Source: Treponema sp.
GTDB lineage: Bacteria; Spirochaetota; Spirochaetia; Treponematales; Breznakiellaceae
Length of the DNA: 11,276 nucleotides
Assembly (NCBI GenBank): GCA_031281855.1
Contig: JAITEW010000198.1
Location: 1-11,276, forward strand
Direction of reading: 5' to 3'
A model generated the notes under the pieces. The model saw nothing but the letters and a program-made list of their open reading frames with translations, was not told where the DNA came from and ran no database searches. The stretch's first letter is position 1. Each line of letters begins with the position of its first letter. A program made the translations under genes and the position numbers. Of the stretch, positions 1 through 6,064 are shown piece after piece.

Positions 1-556
1 TGCCTTGAATGCGCATGCTGAAATCCCCGACTGCCGCGTATACCGGCCCCGGACTGACGCCAATCCGGCCCGGAGGAAGTTCGGGGCTCACATGGAGGCC
101 GTAGATTTCTTCCATATCATCCAGGGCTCCTGTGGATAGAACGATAGCCGAACCCCTTGCGGTTTCTTCGCCGGGCTGGAAAATCAGCTTAACAGAACCC
201 TGAAGCCGTCCTTCCCCCTCATGGAGCAGGACAGCGGCGCCCAGCATAGCGGCAGTATGAAAATCGTGGCCGCAGGCGTGCATGCGCCCGGGAGTCCCGG
301 ACGTGTACGGCAGGCCCGATTCTTCCGTAATAGGAAGGGCGTCGATATCGCAGCGCAGGGCCGTGACAGGCCTGCCTGAGCCTATCCGGGCAACAAGGCC
401 GGTTTTAAGCCCTGTATCCATGATTTCCACCCCGATACCCTCAAGGATCTCCCTTATTTTAGCGGTAGTTTCAATTTCTTCGTGCCCCAGCTCGGGGTGG
501 CGGTGGAACCATTCAAACCAGGGAACAAGCTTCTTTTGTAGTTCTTCGTTATTCAT
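1..556 (-). CDS. M20D-family amidohydrolase/aminoacylase, N-terminal part (runs off left edge)
   Basis: This is a zinc-dependent M20 peptidase of the amidohydrolase (hippuricase / N-acyl-amino-acid hydrolase) group, which removes acyl groups from amino acids or small peptides in the cytoplasm. The 185 visible residues start MNNEELQKKL and include PELGHEE (21-27), DIDALPITEESGLPY (70-84), the metal-site motif MHACGHDFH (92-100, with Cys95 and His97), FQPGEE (126-131) and GLHV with His155. The order and spacing match the family, which normally runs to about 390 residues, so the C-terminal half lies outside the window. The ATG at 554-556 is the only usable start, because an in-frame stop lies five codons upstream. 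No strong Shine-Dalgarno is visible. It is transcribed away from the beta-barrel gene and is not obviously linked to the flagellar operon. The substrate cannot be read from sequence. Confidence 0.93.
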   Translation of the reverse strand, partial: MNNEELQKKLVPWFEWFHRHPELGHEEIETTAKIREILEGIGVEIMDTGLKTGLVARIGSGRPVTALRCDIDALPITEESGLPYTSGTPGRMHACGHDFHTAAMLGAAVLLHEGEGRLQGSVKLIFQPGEETARGSAIVLSTGALDDMEEIYGLHVSPELPPGRIGVSPGPVYAAVGDFSMRIQG

Positions 557-599
557 TGTAGGAAGTAATTATAATAACGTTTTGCAGGAAATACTACGG

Positions 600-626
600 T
601 TAAAGATATTGGTTATCTGTCTTTAA
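600..626. repeat. Inverted repeat TTAAAGA-N13-TCTTTAA over the putative -35 region
   Basis: The perfect 7-bp arms are TTAAAGA (600-606) and TCTTTAA (620-626), separated by 13 bp. They flank the putative -35 hexamer and reach into the promoter spacer. The position suits an operator for a dimeric regulator, but short AT-rich dyads arise by chance in such DNA, so the role is inferred. Confidence 0.35.
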
Positions 627-637
627 TATGGTATATT
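609..637 (+). promoter_or_regulatory. Putative sigma-70-type promoter of the beta-barrel protein gene
   Basis: A TTGGTT hexamer at 609-614 (-35-like) is followed, after exactly 17 bp, by TATATT at 632-637 (-10-like). The predicted transcription start is near 644, which would leave a leader of only about 11 nt before the ATG at 655. That is short, with only a weak AGAG as a possible ribosome binding site. The region is clearly AT-richer than the flanking genes. The call rests on hexamer match and spacing alone. Confidence 0.45.
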
Positions 638-638
638 A
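624..638. repeat. Inverted repeat TAATAT-GGT-ATATTA over the putative -10 box
   Basis: This is a perfect 6-bp dyad with a 3-bp centre (arms 624-629 and 633-638) that contains the -10-like TATATT. It may be an operator half overlapping the promoter, or only a consequence of AT-rich composition. It shares three bases with the preceding inverted repeat. Confidence 0.3.
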
Positions 639-654
639 GTTACAGAGAATTAAA

Positions 655-1671
655 ATGCAAAAGAAACTAAAGATCGTTGTTACCATTGCCGCTTTTACCT
701 TTGCGGCTGTTATGCCGTCTTATTCAGCTACATTAAAGGATCTGCAGAACGGAGTTGTGGATTTTTCCGAAAAGATGGCTAAATCCCTGCCTTTCAATTC
801 CAGCCTGGGGCTCAACTGGTCTGACGCTTATATCGGCAAGCTTTTCCCCAGCGTTCCCCCGCATTTCGGCATAGGCGGTTCGTTCGGTTTTACTACCATG
901 GACTTGCCTGCGCTGGAAACGCTGGCGGGGCAGCTTGGGTATGGGATACCCTTTACCACTGACCGCCTTTTTTTCCCTGCTTATAACCTGGAAGGCCGCT
1001 TAGGGGGTTTCTTCCTTCCTTTTGACATAGGGGTCAAATTCGGCATGCTTCCCGCTACGGGAATGTGGGGCACTTCCGCCAAAATGGAATACACCATGGC
1101 CGGGATGGATATACGCTACGCTGTTCTGGACGGCAAGGGCAAATTACTCCTGCCCAGCATTTCCCTGGGCGCGGGCTTTAATTACCTTAAAGGCGGGATA
1201 AAAACCTCTGTAGGAAATTCCCAGATCCTCGAATTCGACGGCGGTAAATCGATCACCCTTGGTAAACCTGAGATAAACCTGTTATGGGATACCTTCTCTC
1301 TGGATTTCAAAGTACAGGTGTCAAAAAGCATCCTAATCATCACGCCTTACGCGGGCATTGGCGCGAGTTACGCGTGGTCCAATACAGGGTACGAGGTAGA
1401 CGCCGATGTTCGCTATAATAATGGCAGTGGCAGCGACGACATAGGCGCGGGTATAGATGCGGTAAAAGGTTATCTGGGCCGCGAGGGGCTTGAAGGCATG
1501 GAGATCAGCGGCAGCGGGATATCGACTATCATTAAGGACAAGCGTTTCGGCCTAAGGGCCTTTGGGGGCCTTTCCCTGAATCTGATGGTATTCAAGATTG
1601 ACATTACGGGACTGTATAATTTCCTGGACAAGAACTACGGCGGCAGCGCGGGCTTCAGGTTCCAGCTTTAA
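655..1671 (+). CDS. Putative outer-membrane beta-barrel protein with signal peptide
   Basis: This 338-residue protein begins with a clear Sec signal peptide: KK near the N-terminus, a hydrophobic stretch at about residues 7-20, and a likely cleavage site after SYSA (residues 22-25). The mature part is rich in Gly and alternating hydrophobic/aromatic stretches typical of transmembrane beta strands, for example GIGGSFGFTTM, GRLGGFFLPFDIGVKFGML, SLGAGFNYLKGG, YAGIGASYAWS and FGGLSLNLMVFKIDITGLY. It ends GSAGFRFQL, close to the usual aromatic C-terminal strand. A Gly/Ser/Asp-rich segment at about 255-265 looks like a loop. I do not recognise a named family. Treponemes carry several paralogous families of such proteins, and a FadL-like or porin-like role would be a guess. 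It stands alone on the plus strand, and its stop overlaps the stop of the converging operon. The ATG at 655 is forced by an in-frame TAG at 637-639. Confidence 0.85.
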   Translation: MQKKLKIVVTIAAFTFAAVMPSYSATLKDLQNGVVDFSEKMAKSLPFNSSLGLNWSDAYIGKLFPSVPPHFGIGGSFGFTTMDLPALETLAGQLGYGIPFTTDRLFFPAYNLEGRLGGFFLPFDIGVKFGMLPATGMWGTSAKMEYTMAGMDIRYAVLDGKGKLLLPSISLGAGFNYLKGGIKTSVGNSQILEFDGGKSITLGKPEINLLWDTFSLDFKVQVSKSILIITPYAGIGASYAWSNTGYEVDADVRYNNGSGSDDIGAGIDAVKGYLGREGLEGMEISGSGISTIIKDKRFGLRAFGGLSLNLMVFKIDITGLYNFLDKNYGGSAGFRFQL

Positions 1672-2213
1672 TCCTGGTCCTTAAACGAAGACCGCTCCAT
1701 CAGGGCTACCGCCAGTTCGGCTTCGGTGATGCTGATGCCCAGTTTTGAGGCGATTACCTGGGAAGAAAAGCCCATGTTCGCCAGGTCCCGTATCTGTTCG
1801 CCAATAGGTTTGGGTTCAGGCGGTATCTGGCGTTCGGCTCTGGTAAAACGAGGTTCAGCCGCCTGAGCCGGGGCCTGCCGGGGCGCCGGATTATCCTGCG
1901 CCGGAACGCGATCGGTCAGAGCCGGCAGAACCCGGCTGGACGCCGCGCTCCGTTCCAGTTCGCGGCTGTATACCTTGAGGCGCTTTTCGGTTTCTTCCAG
2001 TAAGGCTTTCAGGCTTTTTTCTTTGTCTTCCAGAAGCGTAACATCCTTGTCGGTAGTTTCATTAATCCTAAGGATAAGGAGGTTTATTTCCTCGCGTATT
2101 TCGGCAAGCGCCGATTCCTGGCTGGTCCGGCGGTTTATATAAGCCCGGAAATAAAAAAAAGCAAAGAGGCAGAAAAAAAGACTGAGCCCGGAGGCTATAA
2201 CAGGCCAGGACAT
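1668..2213 (-). CDS. Membrane-anchored coiled-coil protein with C-terminal HTH-like domain, SwrB-like
   Basis: This 181-residue protein has four parts: one N-terminal transmembrane helix (about 4-24), a charged coiled coil (about 33-92), a Pro/Ala/Gln linker (about 95-136) and a compact helical C-terminus (137-174). In that last part, IRDLANMGFSSQVIASKLGI reads like a helix-turn-helix. The same architecture is found in SwrB of Bacillus and in DUF6115/DUF2802-type proteins. In B. subtilis swrB directly follows the flagellar sigma factor gene at the end of the fla/che operon, and SwrB promotes activation of the flagellar export apparatus. Here the gene is likewise last in an operon containing the sigma factor and the FlhA/FlhB export gate. 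The homology is inferred from architecture and position, since sequence similarity is low. The ATG lies 3 bp after the upstream stop, so it is probably translationally coupled. Confidence 0.8.
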   Translation of the reverse strand: MSWPVIASGLSLFFCLFAFFYFRAYINRRTSQESALAEIREEINLLILRINETTDKDVTLLEDKEKSLKALLEETEKRLKVYSRELERSAASSRVLPALTDRVPAQDNPAPRQAPAQAAEPRFTRAERQIPPEPKPIGEQIRDLANMGFSSQVIASKLGISITEAELAVALMERSSFKDQD

Positions 2214-2216
2214 AGT

Positions 2217-2558
2217 TTACCCGCTGATATCAATGTTCCGGCCCAAACGGGGGTCCCGGATAAGGCCGGGATCGGTTTTTTCTTCCTCGCTGTCTGCGTC
2301 ATCTTCCGCGCTCCTTTCGCCGCTTTTTTCCCGGCCCTCGTAATGGCGGCGCGGGCCTTTGTCTTTTAACTTTTCCGCTTCTTCGCCCATGTCCTGGGCC
2401 TCGTTGACCGACCGGACCTGTTCCTCGGCCTTCCGCTGGCTTTCAATCTGCTGCAGGGCCTGCTGGATCTGGAGGCCCTCACGCTGGGCGGCCTGGTTTT
2501 TGCCAACCTTGTCCATTTGAGTAAAAAGAGTCTGAAGATCAATTGGCTGTATAGCCAT
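2217..2558 (-). CDS. Small charged protein of the flagellar operon, unknown function
   Basis: This is a 113-residue, highly hydrophilic protein with no signal peptide or membrane segment. Residues 1-20 (MAIQPIDLQTLFTQMDKVGK) look like an ordered amphipathic start. A Gln/Glu-rich helical stretch, probably coiled coil, spans about 21-66. An acidic, disordered segment follows (about 67-97), then a short C-terminal motif ending LGRNIDISG. I cannot assign a family. Its ends look more constrained than its middle, as expected for a small adaptor with terminal binding segments. The start is taken at the ATG at 2558 and not the upstream ATG at 2660: an AGAGGG ribosome binding site sits about 7 nt before 2558, and the longer form would only re-read the end of fapA in another frame. 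It overlaps the fapA 3' end by 20 bp and precedes the SwrB-like gene by 3 bp. Confidence 0.8.
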   Translation of the reverse strand: MAIQPIDLQTLFTQMDKVGKNQAAQREGLQIQQALQQIESQRKAEEQVRSVNEAQDMGEEAEKLKDKGPRRHYEGREKSGERSAEDDADSEEEKTDPGLIRDPRLGRNIDISG

Positions 2559-4500
2559 CAGGCGCCCTCTTTGTTTCTTCGTCAGGTTCCTCGTATTTGG
2601 TAACCCGGACCAGGTTATCTTCCAGTATAAAGGTAACAGCCCGGTATTCGGTACGGACATCGTTCATAGCGTCCCGGATCAGAATCTTGACCCCTGGGTA
2701 TACTTTAGACGACGCCGAAACTTTGCCCCGCACCTTGATGCTGTTGAGGAATTCCTGGAGCCTCTTCATGTCTTCGTTGATTTTCTGGAGATCCCCTGAG
2801 ATAAGCTGGCGCTTATCCATAAGTTCCCGCATATAGGCTTCTTTGTCTTCAGGCAGGGATTTCCGCTGCCGCTTTATATTGATCAAGGTCTGAAGATTAA
2901 GCTGTATATCCTCAAGCTGCTTTTCCATGGTTTCTTTTTTTTCCGTAAGCTCCTCAAGCTGAACCTTGCTTTTGGGATCGATGCCTACTTCGCAGATAGT
3001 TTCAGTGCCGCTCGTGGGGCTTCCCAGGATCTTGGCGTTTATTTCTTCCGACGCCCTAAGTCGCCCGCCTACGATGTGGGCGCGCTTCCCCTGGCAGACG
3101 ATGCGCTTATACGCGTCAACCTGGGAATTGATGATGCCGTCCGAAACCACTACCATGTTCCCTGACTCGATGACGGCGTTTTCGATAAACCGGGCCCAGA
3201 TGGACCTCCCTGCTTTTACGGTTCCTGTATTCTTCCCTGTAATGCCCTGGTGGACAATGATGTCCCCTTCGGCGTCGAGTTCGGCTTTCTCCACTGTCCC
3301 GTTGACTTCGATATTGCCCGCCGCTTTGACCGAAAAACCGTCTTCCACATTGCCGTTGATAATCACGGTTCCCAGGAAGATGATGTTCCCGGTCTTGAGG
3401 TTAACGTCGCCCTGGACGGTATACACAGGCTCTACGTTGATCTTGCCTCCTGCGAGGATCACCTGCCCGTTGATGTCCGCGATGATAGTAGCCCCGTCAT
3501 CGCCTATGTGGACGTTTTTTCCCAGAGGCAGGGGGTTGTCCCTGCCGTTTTTGGCAGGTATTACCTTCCCGGTAACGGTTCTCCCTACGGTTCCCGGTTC
3601 AGGCGGGATCTTCCGGGCCAGGGGCTGGTTCTCCACTACATTCTTGATGATGTTGAGATCCTTGAAATCGATCCTGCCGTTGCTCCCTTCCCGGAGCTTG
3701 AGCTTAGTCTGGTCGGTTTCAAAATTGTACTGAATATACGAATCCCTGCCGTTCACGGGCTTTGAGCCTTCGGCTACAACGACTCTTTCCCGGTAAATGG
3801 GCCTGTCGGCAAAATCCCTGAGAAATTCTTCGTTAACGCCGTAAACCACCCTGTTGTTTCTGAGAAAAGAGAGAAACGTTTCCACCGAAATATCGCAGCC
3901 CCCTATGCCCGGGGCCGTTACGGTGATAAAGGCCTTCATCTCCCCTTCGGATATGTCCACCGTCACGGTACTGTCGTTCAAAGGCCGGTGCTCAAATTCG
4001 CCAATCCGGATGTAGCCGCCTGATGCGTCCTTTACAACCCTGGAAACCAGTTCCTGATCAAATTGGGTAACATAACGGGCCTGGATAAGGCGGACAGCGT
4101 CGGCTTCGGTGACTTTCCGCCCTTTGCCCTTTGGGGGAATTATCTTGAGGAAGGCCCCGTCCGGACTGAGGTGGACAAAGCAATCACCGTCAAGATCTTC
4201 GTTTATAAGATCCGCAGTATCAAAGACGCCGCCGGTATCCTCGTCCTCATCTTCATCGCTGGCTATGACGATCCGTTCATAGGCGCTGATAGTCCAGTCC
4301 TTTTTCCCTGAACCGAAGATGCCGGGCGTTCCTTTTTCGATGACTTCGTATTCCAGCCGCCGTACCGGGAGATCCAGAAGAGTAGCCGCTTCAGCCACAG
4401 CCGCTTCCAGGGTAGGAGCCGAGACCGTAACCGCCTGGACTGATCTATCCTGCTCCAACCGCTCCCTGACCATGTTCTGAAGCCGGACAAAATCGACCAT
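2539..4500 (-). CDS. fapA: FapA/DUF342 flagellar-assembly-type protein with N-terminal Jag_N-like domain
   Basis: This is a 653-residue cytoplasmic protein. Residues about 22-70 fit the Jag_N pattern: a TLEAAVAEAATLL helix, a YEVIEKGTPGIFG strand-turn, then a basic GSGKKDW. Jag_N domains occur in the RNA-binding protein Jag/KhpB. After an acidic linker (81-90) comes the FapA N-terminal region (about 105-275), with PPEPGTVGRTVTGK at 299-312. A Gly/Val-rich repetitive stretch follows (about 355-505: GDVNLKTGNIIFLGTVIINGNV, ITGKNTGTVKAG), characteristic of the DUF342 beta helix. The coiled coil spans about 510-588, and the C-terminal beta region RGKVSASSKVYPGVKI starts at 591. FapA affects flagellar assembly and polar localisation in Vibrio vulnificus; a similar role here is inferred. 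A strong GGAGG at 4510-4514 lies 9 nt before the ATG. The gene follows fliA by 32 bp. Confidence 0.9.
   Translation of the reverse strand: MVDFVRLQNMVRERLEQDRSVQAVTVSAPTLEAAVAEAATLLDLPVRRLEYEVIEKGTPGIFGSGKKDWTISAYERIVIASDEDEDEDTGGVFDTADLINEDLDGDCFVHLSPDGAFLKIIPPKGKGRKVTEADAVRLIQARYVTQFDQELVSRVVKDASGGYIRIGEFEHRPLNDSTVTVDISEGEMKAFITVTAPGIGGCDISVETFLSFLRNNRVVYGVNEEFLRDFADRPIYRERVVVAEGSKPVNGRDSYIQYNFETDQTKLKLREGSNGRIDFKDLNIIKNVVENQPLARKIPPEPGTVGRTVTGKVIPAKNGRDNPLPLGKNVHIGDDGATIIADINGQVILAGGKINVEPVYTVQGDVNLKTGNIIFLGTVIINGNVEDGFSVKAAGNIEVNGTVEKAELDAEGDIIVHQGITGKNTGTVKAGRSIWARFIENAVIESGNMVVVSDGIINSQVDAYKRIVCQGKRAHIVGGRLRASEEINAKILGSPTSGTETICEVGIDPKSKVQLEELTEKKETMEKQLEDIQLNLQTLINIKRQRKSLPEDKEAYMRELMDKRQLISGDLQKINEDMKRLQEFLNSIKVRGKVSASSKVYPGVKILIRDAMNDVRTEYRAVTFILEDNLVRVTKYEEPDEETKRAPDGYTAN
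2566..2571 (-). promoter_or_regulatory. Ribosome binding site that fixes the start of the small charged protein
   Basis: The minus strand reads AGAGGGCGCCTG immediately before the ATG at 2558, placing GAGG about 7 nt upstream. It lies within the last codons of fapA, which implies translational coupling. It argues against the alternative start at 2660. Confidence 0.6.
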
Positions 4501-4509
4501 TATACAAAA

Positions 4510-4514
4510 CCTCC
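4510..4514 (-). promoter_or_regulatory. Strong ribosome binding site of fapA
   Basis: A canonical GGAGG on the minus strand lies 9 nt upstream of the fapA ATG, inside the 32-bp gap after fliA. This is one of the widest gaps in the operon. It suggests fapA is initiated independently rather than purely by coupling. Confidence 0.7.
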
Positions 4515-4532
4515 GGCGCCTCTGGCACGCTC

Positions 4533-5345
4533 CTAAACTATCCCTTTACGGCTGTTCTTCAGCCTTGCCCTCAGGCGCATAATGGCCTTCGTATGGAGCT
4601 GGGATACCCGGGATTCGGTAACGCCCAGGACCTGTCCGATTTCTTTAAGCGTAAGATCCTCAAAATAGTAGAGGACCAGTATCTTCTTTTCATTATCAGG
4701 GAGTTCGCTGATAGCCTCGACAATAACCCGCCGTATCTCGTCCCGTTCGGCCATAACCTCGGGGTTGAGGCTTACAGGGGATTCGATGCTGTCCGCTATG
4801 GATACCTTGTCGTTCTCGTCCCCTGAATACCAGACTTCGTGGATAGATATAATAGAAGCCCCTGAAATCTTCACCATAGTTTTGAGGTATTCATCTTCGC
4901 CCATTCCCAGGGCGCCGGCTATTTCCTGATCCGTCGCGGACCGGCCCAGCCGCGCTTCAAGAGTCCCGATGGCGTCTTCAACTTCCCGGGTTTTCTGCCT
5001 GACGGACCTGGGAACCCAGTCTATGGAACGGAGCTCGTCGAAAATGGCGCCTCTGATACGGGTAACCGCATAGGTTTTGAATTTTACGTTTTTATCAGGA
5101 TCGAATTTGTCGATAGCGTCCAGAAGCCCGAAAACTCCGAAGCCTACCAGGTCGTCAAATTCCACATTAGAAGGCATCCCAACAGCGACTTTCCCGGCCA
5201 CATATTTGACCAGCGGGGCGTACTGCTTGATAAAGGTTTCCCGAATTTTCGGGTCCCGGGTCCTGCGGTACTGCTGCCAGAGTTCATCTTCTGTTTTCTG
5301 TTCCATGGAATAACTGTCGCTGCTATTCCCGGAGACCTTCCCCAT
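4533..5345 (-). CDS. fliA: Flagellar RNA polymerase sigma factor (sigma-28 / FliA / WhiG)
   Basis: This 270-residue sigma-70-family factor belongs to the FliA/SigD/WhiG group, which directs RNA polymerase to late flagellar and chemotaxis promoters. Region 2 spans about 37-107: APLVKYVAGKVA, then DLVGFGVFGLLDAIDKFDP (core binding and -10 recognition), then FKTYAVTRIRGAIFDELRSIDWVPRSVR. Region 3 covers about 118-160. Region 4 covers about 205-262, with helix-turn-helix LTLKEIGQVLGVTESRVSQLHTKA for the -35 element. Region 1.1 is absent, as usual for this group. Length is slightly above FliA from enterics because of a 15-20-residue N-terminal tail. The start at 5345 is favoured over the ATG at 5306 because AGAGGA lies 7 nt upstream of 5345 and nothing comparable precedes 5306. 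Being third-class in regulation but encoded within the export-gate operon, it is probably made before late genes. No anti-sigma factor (FlgM) is visible in the window. Confidence 0.96.
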   Translation of the reverse strand: MGKVSGNSSDSYSMEQKTEDELWQQYRRTRDPKIRETFIKQYAPLVKYVAGKVAVGMPSNVEFDDLVGFGVFGLLDAIDKFDPDKNVKFKTYAVTRIRGAIFDELRSIDWVPRSVRQKTREVEDAIGTLEARLGRSATDQEIAGALGMGEDEYLKTMVKISGASIISIHEVWYSGDENDKVSIADSIESPVSLNPEVMAERDEIRRVIVEAISELPDNEKKILVLYYFEDLTLKEIGQVLGVTESRVSQLHTKAIMRLRARLKNSRKGIV

Positions 5346-5348
5346 AGC

Positions 5349-6044
5349 CTAATCCTCTTTGTTCAGTATAGTCCGTATGCCGGCGGCAAGATCCTTTGGG
5401 TTAAAATCCCCTTCCATTTTTTGCCCCTTACTGTGCAAGGGCTGCTTTTTTACCGGATCAGCAGCGGAATACTCTGCCGCCTCTTCTTCATCGCCTGGTG
5501 AAGACAAAAAAGCGCCTGCCAGGCTGTCCAGGTCCGGAAGTGCGTCCATGGCTCCCGCTTCACCGGAAGAACCAGGGGCATCGCGGCTTCCGGATGAAGC
5601 TTCCGCCTGCCCTTTTTGAGTATAATCAGATTGGCTTTCGAGATCCAGACCCGGAATATCCGGCTCCTTGACGTCCTGCCTGGGCCGGGAGCGGTTTTTG
5701 GCTGCCAGATCCGAAATGTTTCCCAGGTCTTCTTCCGAATCGTCAGGCTGGGCAAAAACCATTCCGGGCACCGCCGGGACAGGTTCCGGAATATCGTCTT
5801 CGACAATATTTACCCTCGAACCCCTGGGGCTGAACTCAGAGCTGTCTTTTGCGTCCTCCAGCAGTTCAGGCAGGAAACGGCTTACGAGGCTGTAGACAAG
5901 GCCCGATAACACGAAAAACAGAACCGCGAAAATCAAAGCCCTGACAAACAGAACAGGCAGCGCCGCGCGGCTGATAAGGCCCAAAAGAAGCGAGAGTACA
6001 AAAGCGGCTCCTGCGATAATTCCGCTGATCCTTACGTCGAACAT
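5349..6044 (-). CDS. Two-helix membrane protein with long acidic cytoplasmic tail, unknown function
   Basis: This is a 231-residue protein. Residues about 8-27 and 32-56 form two hydrophobic helices joined by a very short turn (a helical hairpin). The remaining about 170 residues are hydrophilic, rich in Asp, Glu, Ser and Pro, and look disordered, with short acidic motifs such as VEDDIPEP (81-88) and DLGNISDL (106-113). The C-terminus NPKDLAAGIRTILNKED looks like an ordered helix and may be a binding segment. I recognise no named family. With both termini probably cytoplasmic, it looks like an anchor for soluble partners. It lies between flhG (20-bp gap) and fliA (3-bp gap), so it is co-expressed with FlhF, FlhG and FliA and may tether one of them. 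That last point is inference from position only. The ATG at 6044 has a moderate AAGG-type ribosome binding site. Confidence 0.8.
   Translation of the reverse strand: MFDVRISGIIAGAAFVLSLLLGLISRAALPVLFVRALIFAVLFFVLSGLVYSLVSRFLPELLEDAKDSSEFSPRGSRVNIVEDDIPEPVPAVPGMVFAQPDDSEEDLGNISDLAAKNRSRPRQDVKEPDIPGLDLESQSDYTQKGQAEASSGSRDAPGSSGEAGAMDALPDLDSLAGAFLSSPGDEEEAAEYSAADPVKKQPLHSKGQKMEGDFNPKDLAAGIRTILNKED
5353..5358 (-). promoter_or_regulatory. Ribosome binding site that fixes the fliA start
   Basis: AGAGGA on the minus strand is 7 nt upstream of the ATG at 5345. It lies within the final codons of the preceding two-helix protein gene. It decides between two in-frame ATG codons and implies coupling of sigma-factor synthesis to the upstream gene. 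Confidence 0.6.
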
Positions 6045-6064
6045 CCTGTCTTACCTTACCGCCT

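Larger units (their letters stand above)
557..654. other. Divergent intergenic region between the amidohydrolase and the beta-barrel gene
   Basis: This 98-bp AT-rich stretch is the longest gap in the window and the only divergent junction. It holds the plus-strand promoter candidate (609-637), two inverted repeats, and a minus-strand TATAAT (568-573) too close to the amidohydrolase ATG to be a confident promoter. No RNA gene or terminator is visible here. Confidence 0.6.

Noticed and set aside
568..573. Minus-strand TATAAT as a promoter for the amidohydrolase
   Set aside because: It is a perfect -10 match, but there is no acceptable -35 at 16-18 bp and the start site would fall about 5 nt before the ATG. 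A leaderless transcript is possible but unsupported.
282..626. Plus-strand frame of 114 codons at the left end
   Set aside because: It is antisense to the amidohydrolase, whose metal-binding motifs are clear, and runs into the intergenic region without family features.
1676..1693. Short hairpin (GGTC-c-TT / AA-GACC) just after the beta-barrel gene stop
   Set aside because: The stem is weak with a bulge and is not followed by a T-run; it lies inside the SwrB-like coding sequence, so it is not a credible terminator.
2559..2660. Upstream extension of the small charged protein to an ATG at 2660
   Set aside because: It would re-read the fapA C-terminal region in another frame; the ATG at 2558 has a good ribosome binding site and begins the ordered part.
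2966..3765. Two overlapping plus-strand frames opposite fapA
   Set aside because: Both are antisense to the conserved beta-helix part of FapA and look like translation of its repeated Gly/Val codons.
5266..5306. Internal ATG at 5306 as the fliA start
   Set aside because: No ribosome binding site precedes it, whereas 5345 has AGAGGA at 7 nt; it cannot be excluded, because the first 13 residues are not conserved sigma-factor sequence.
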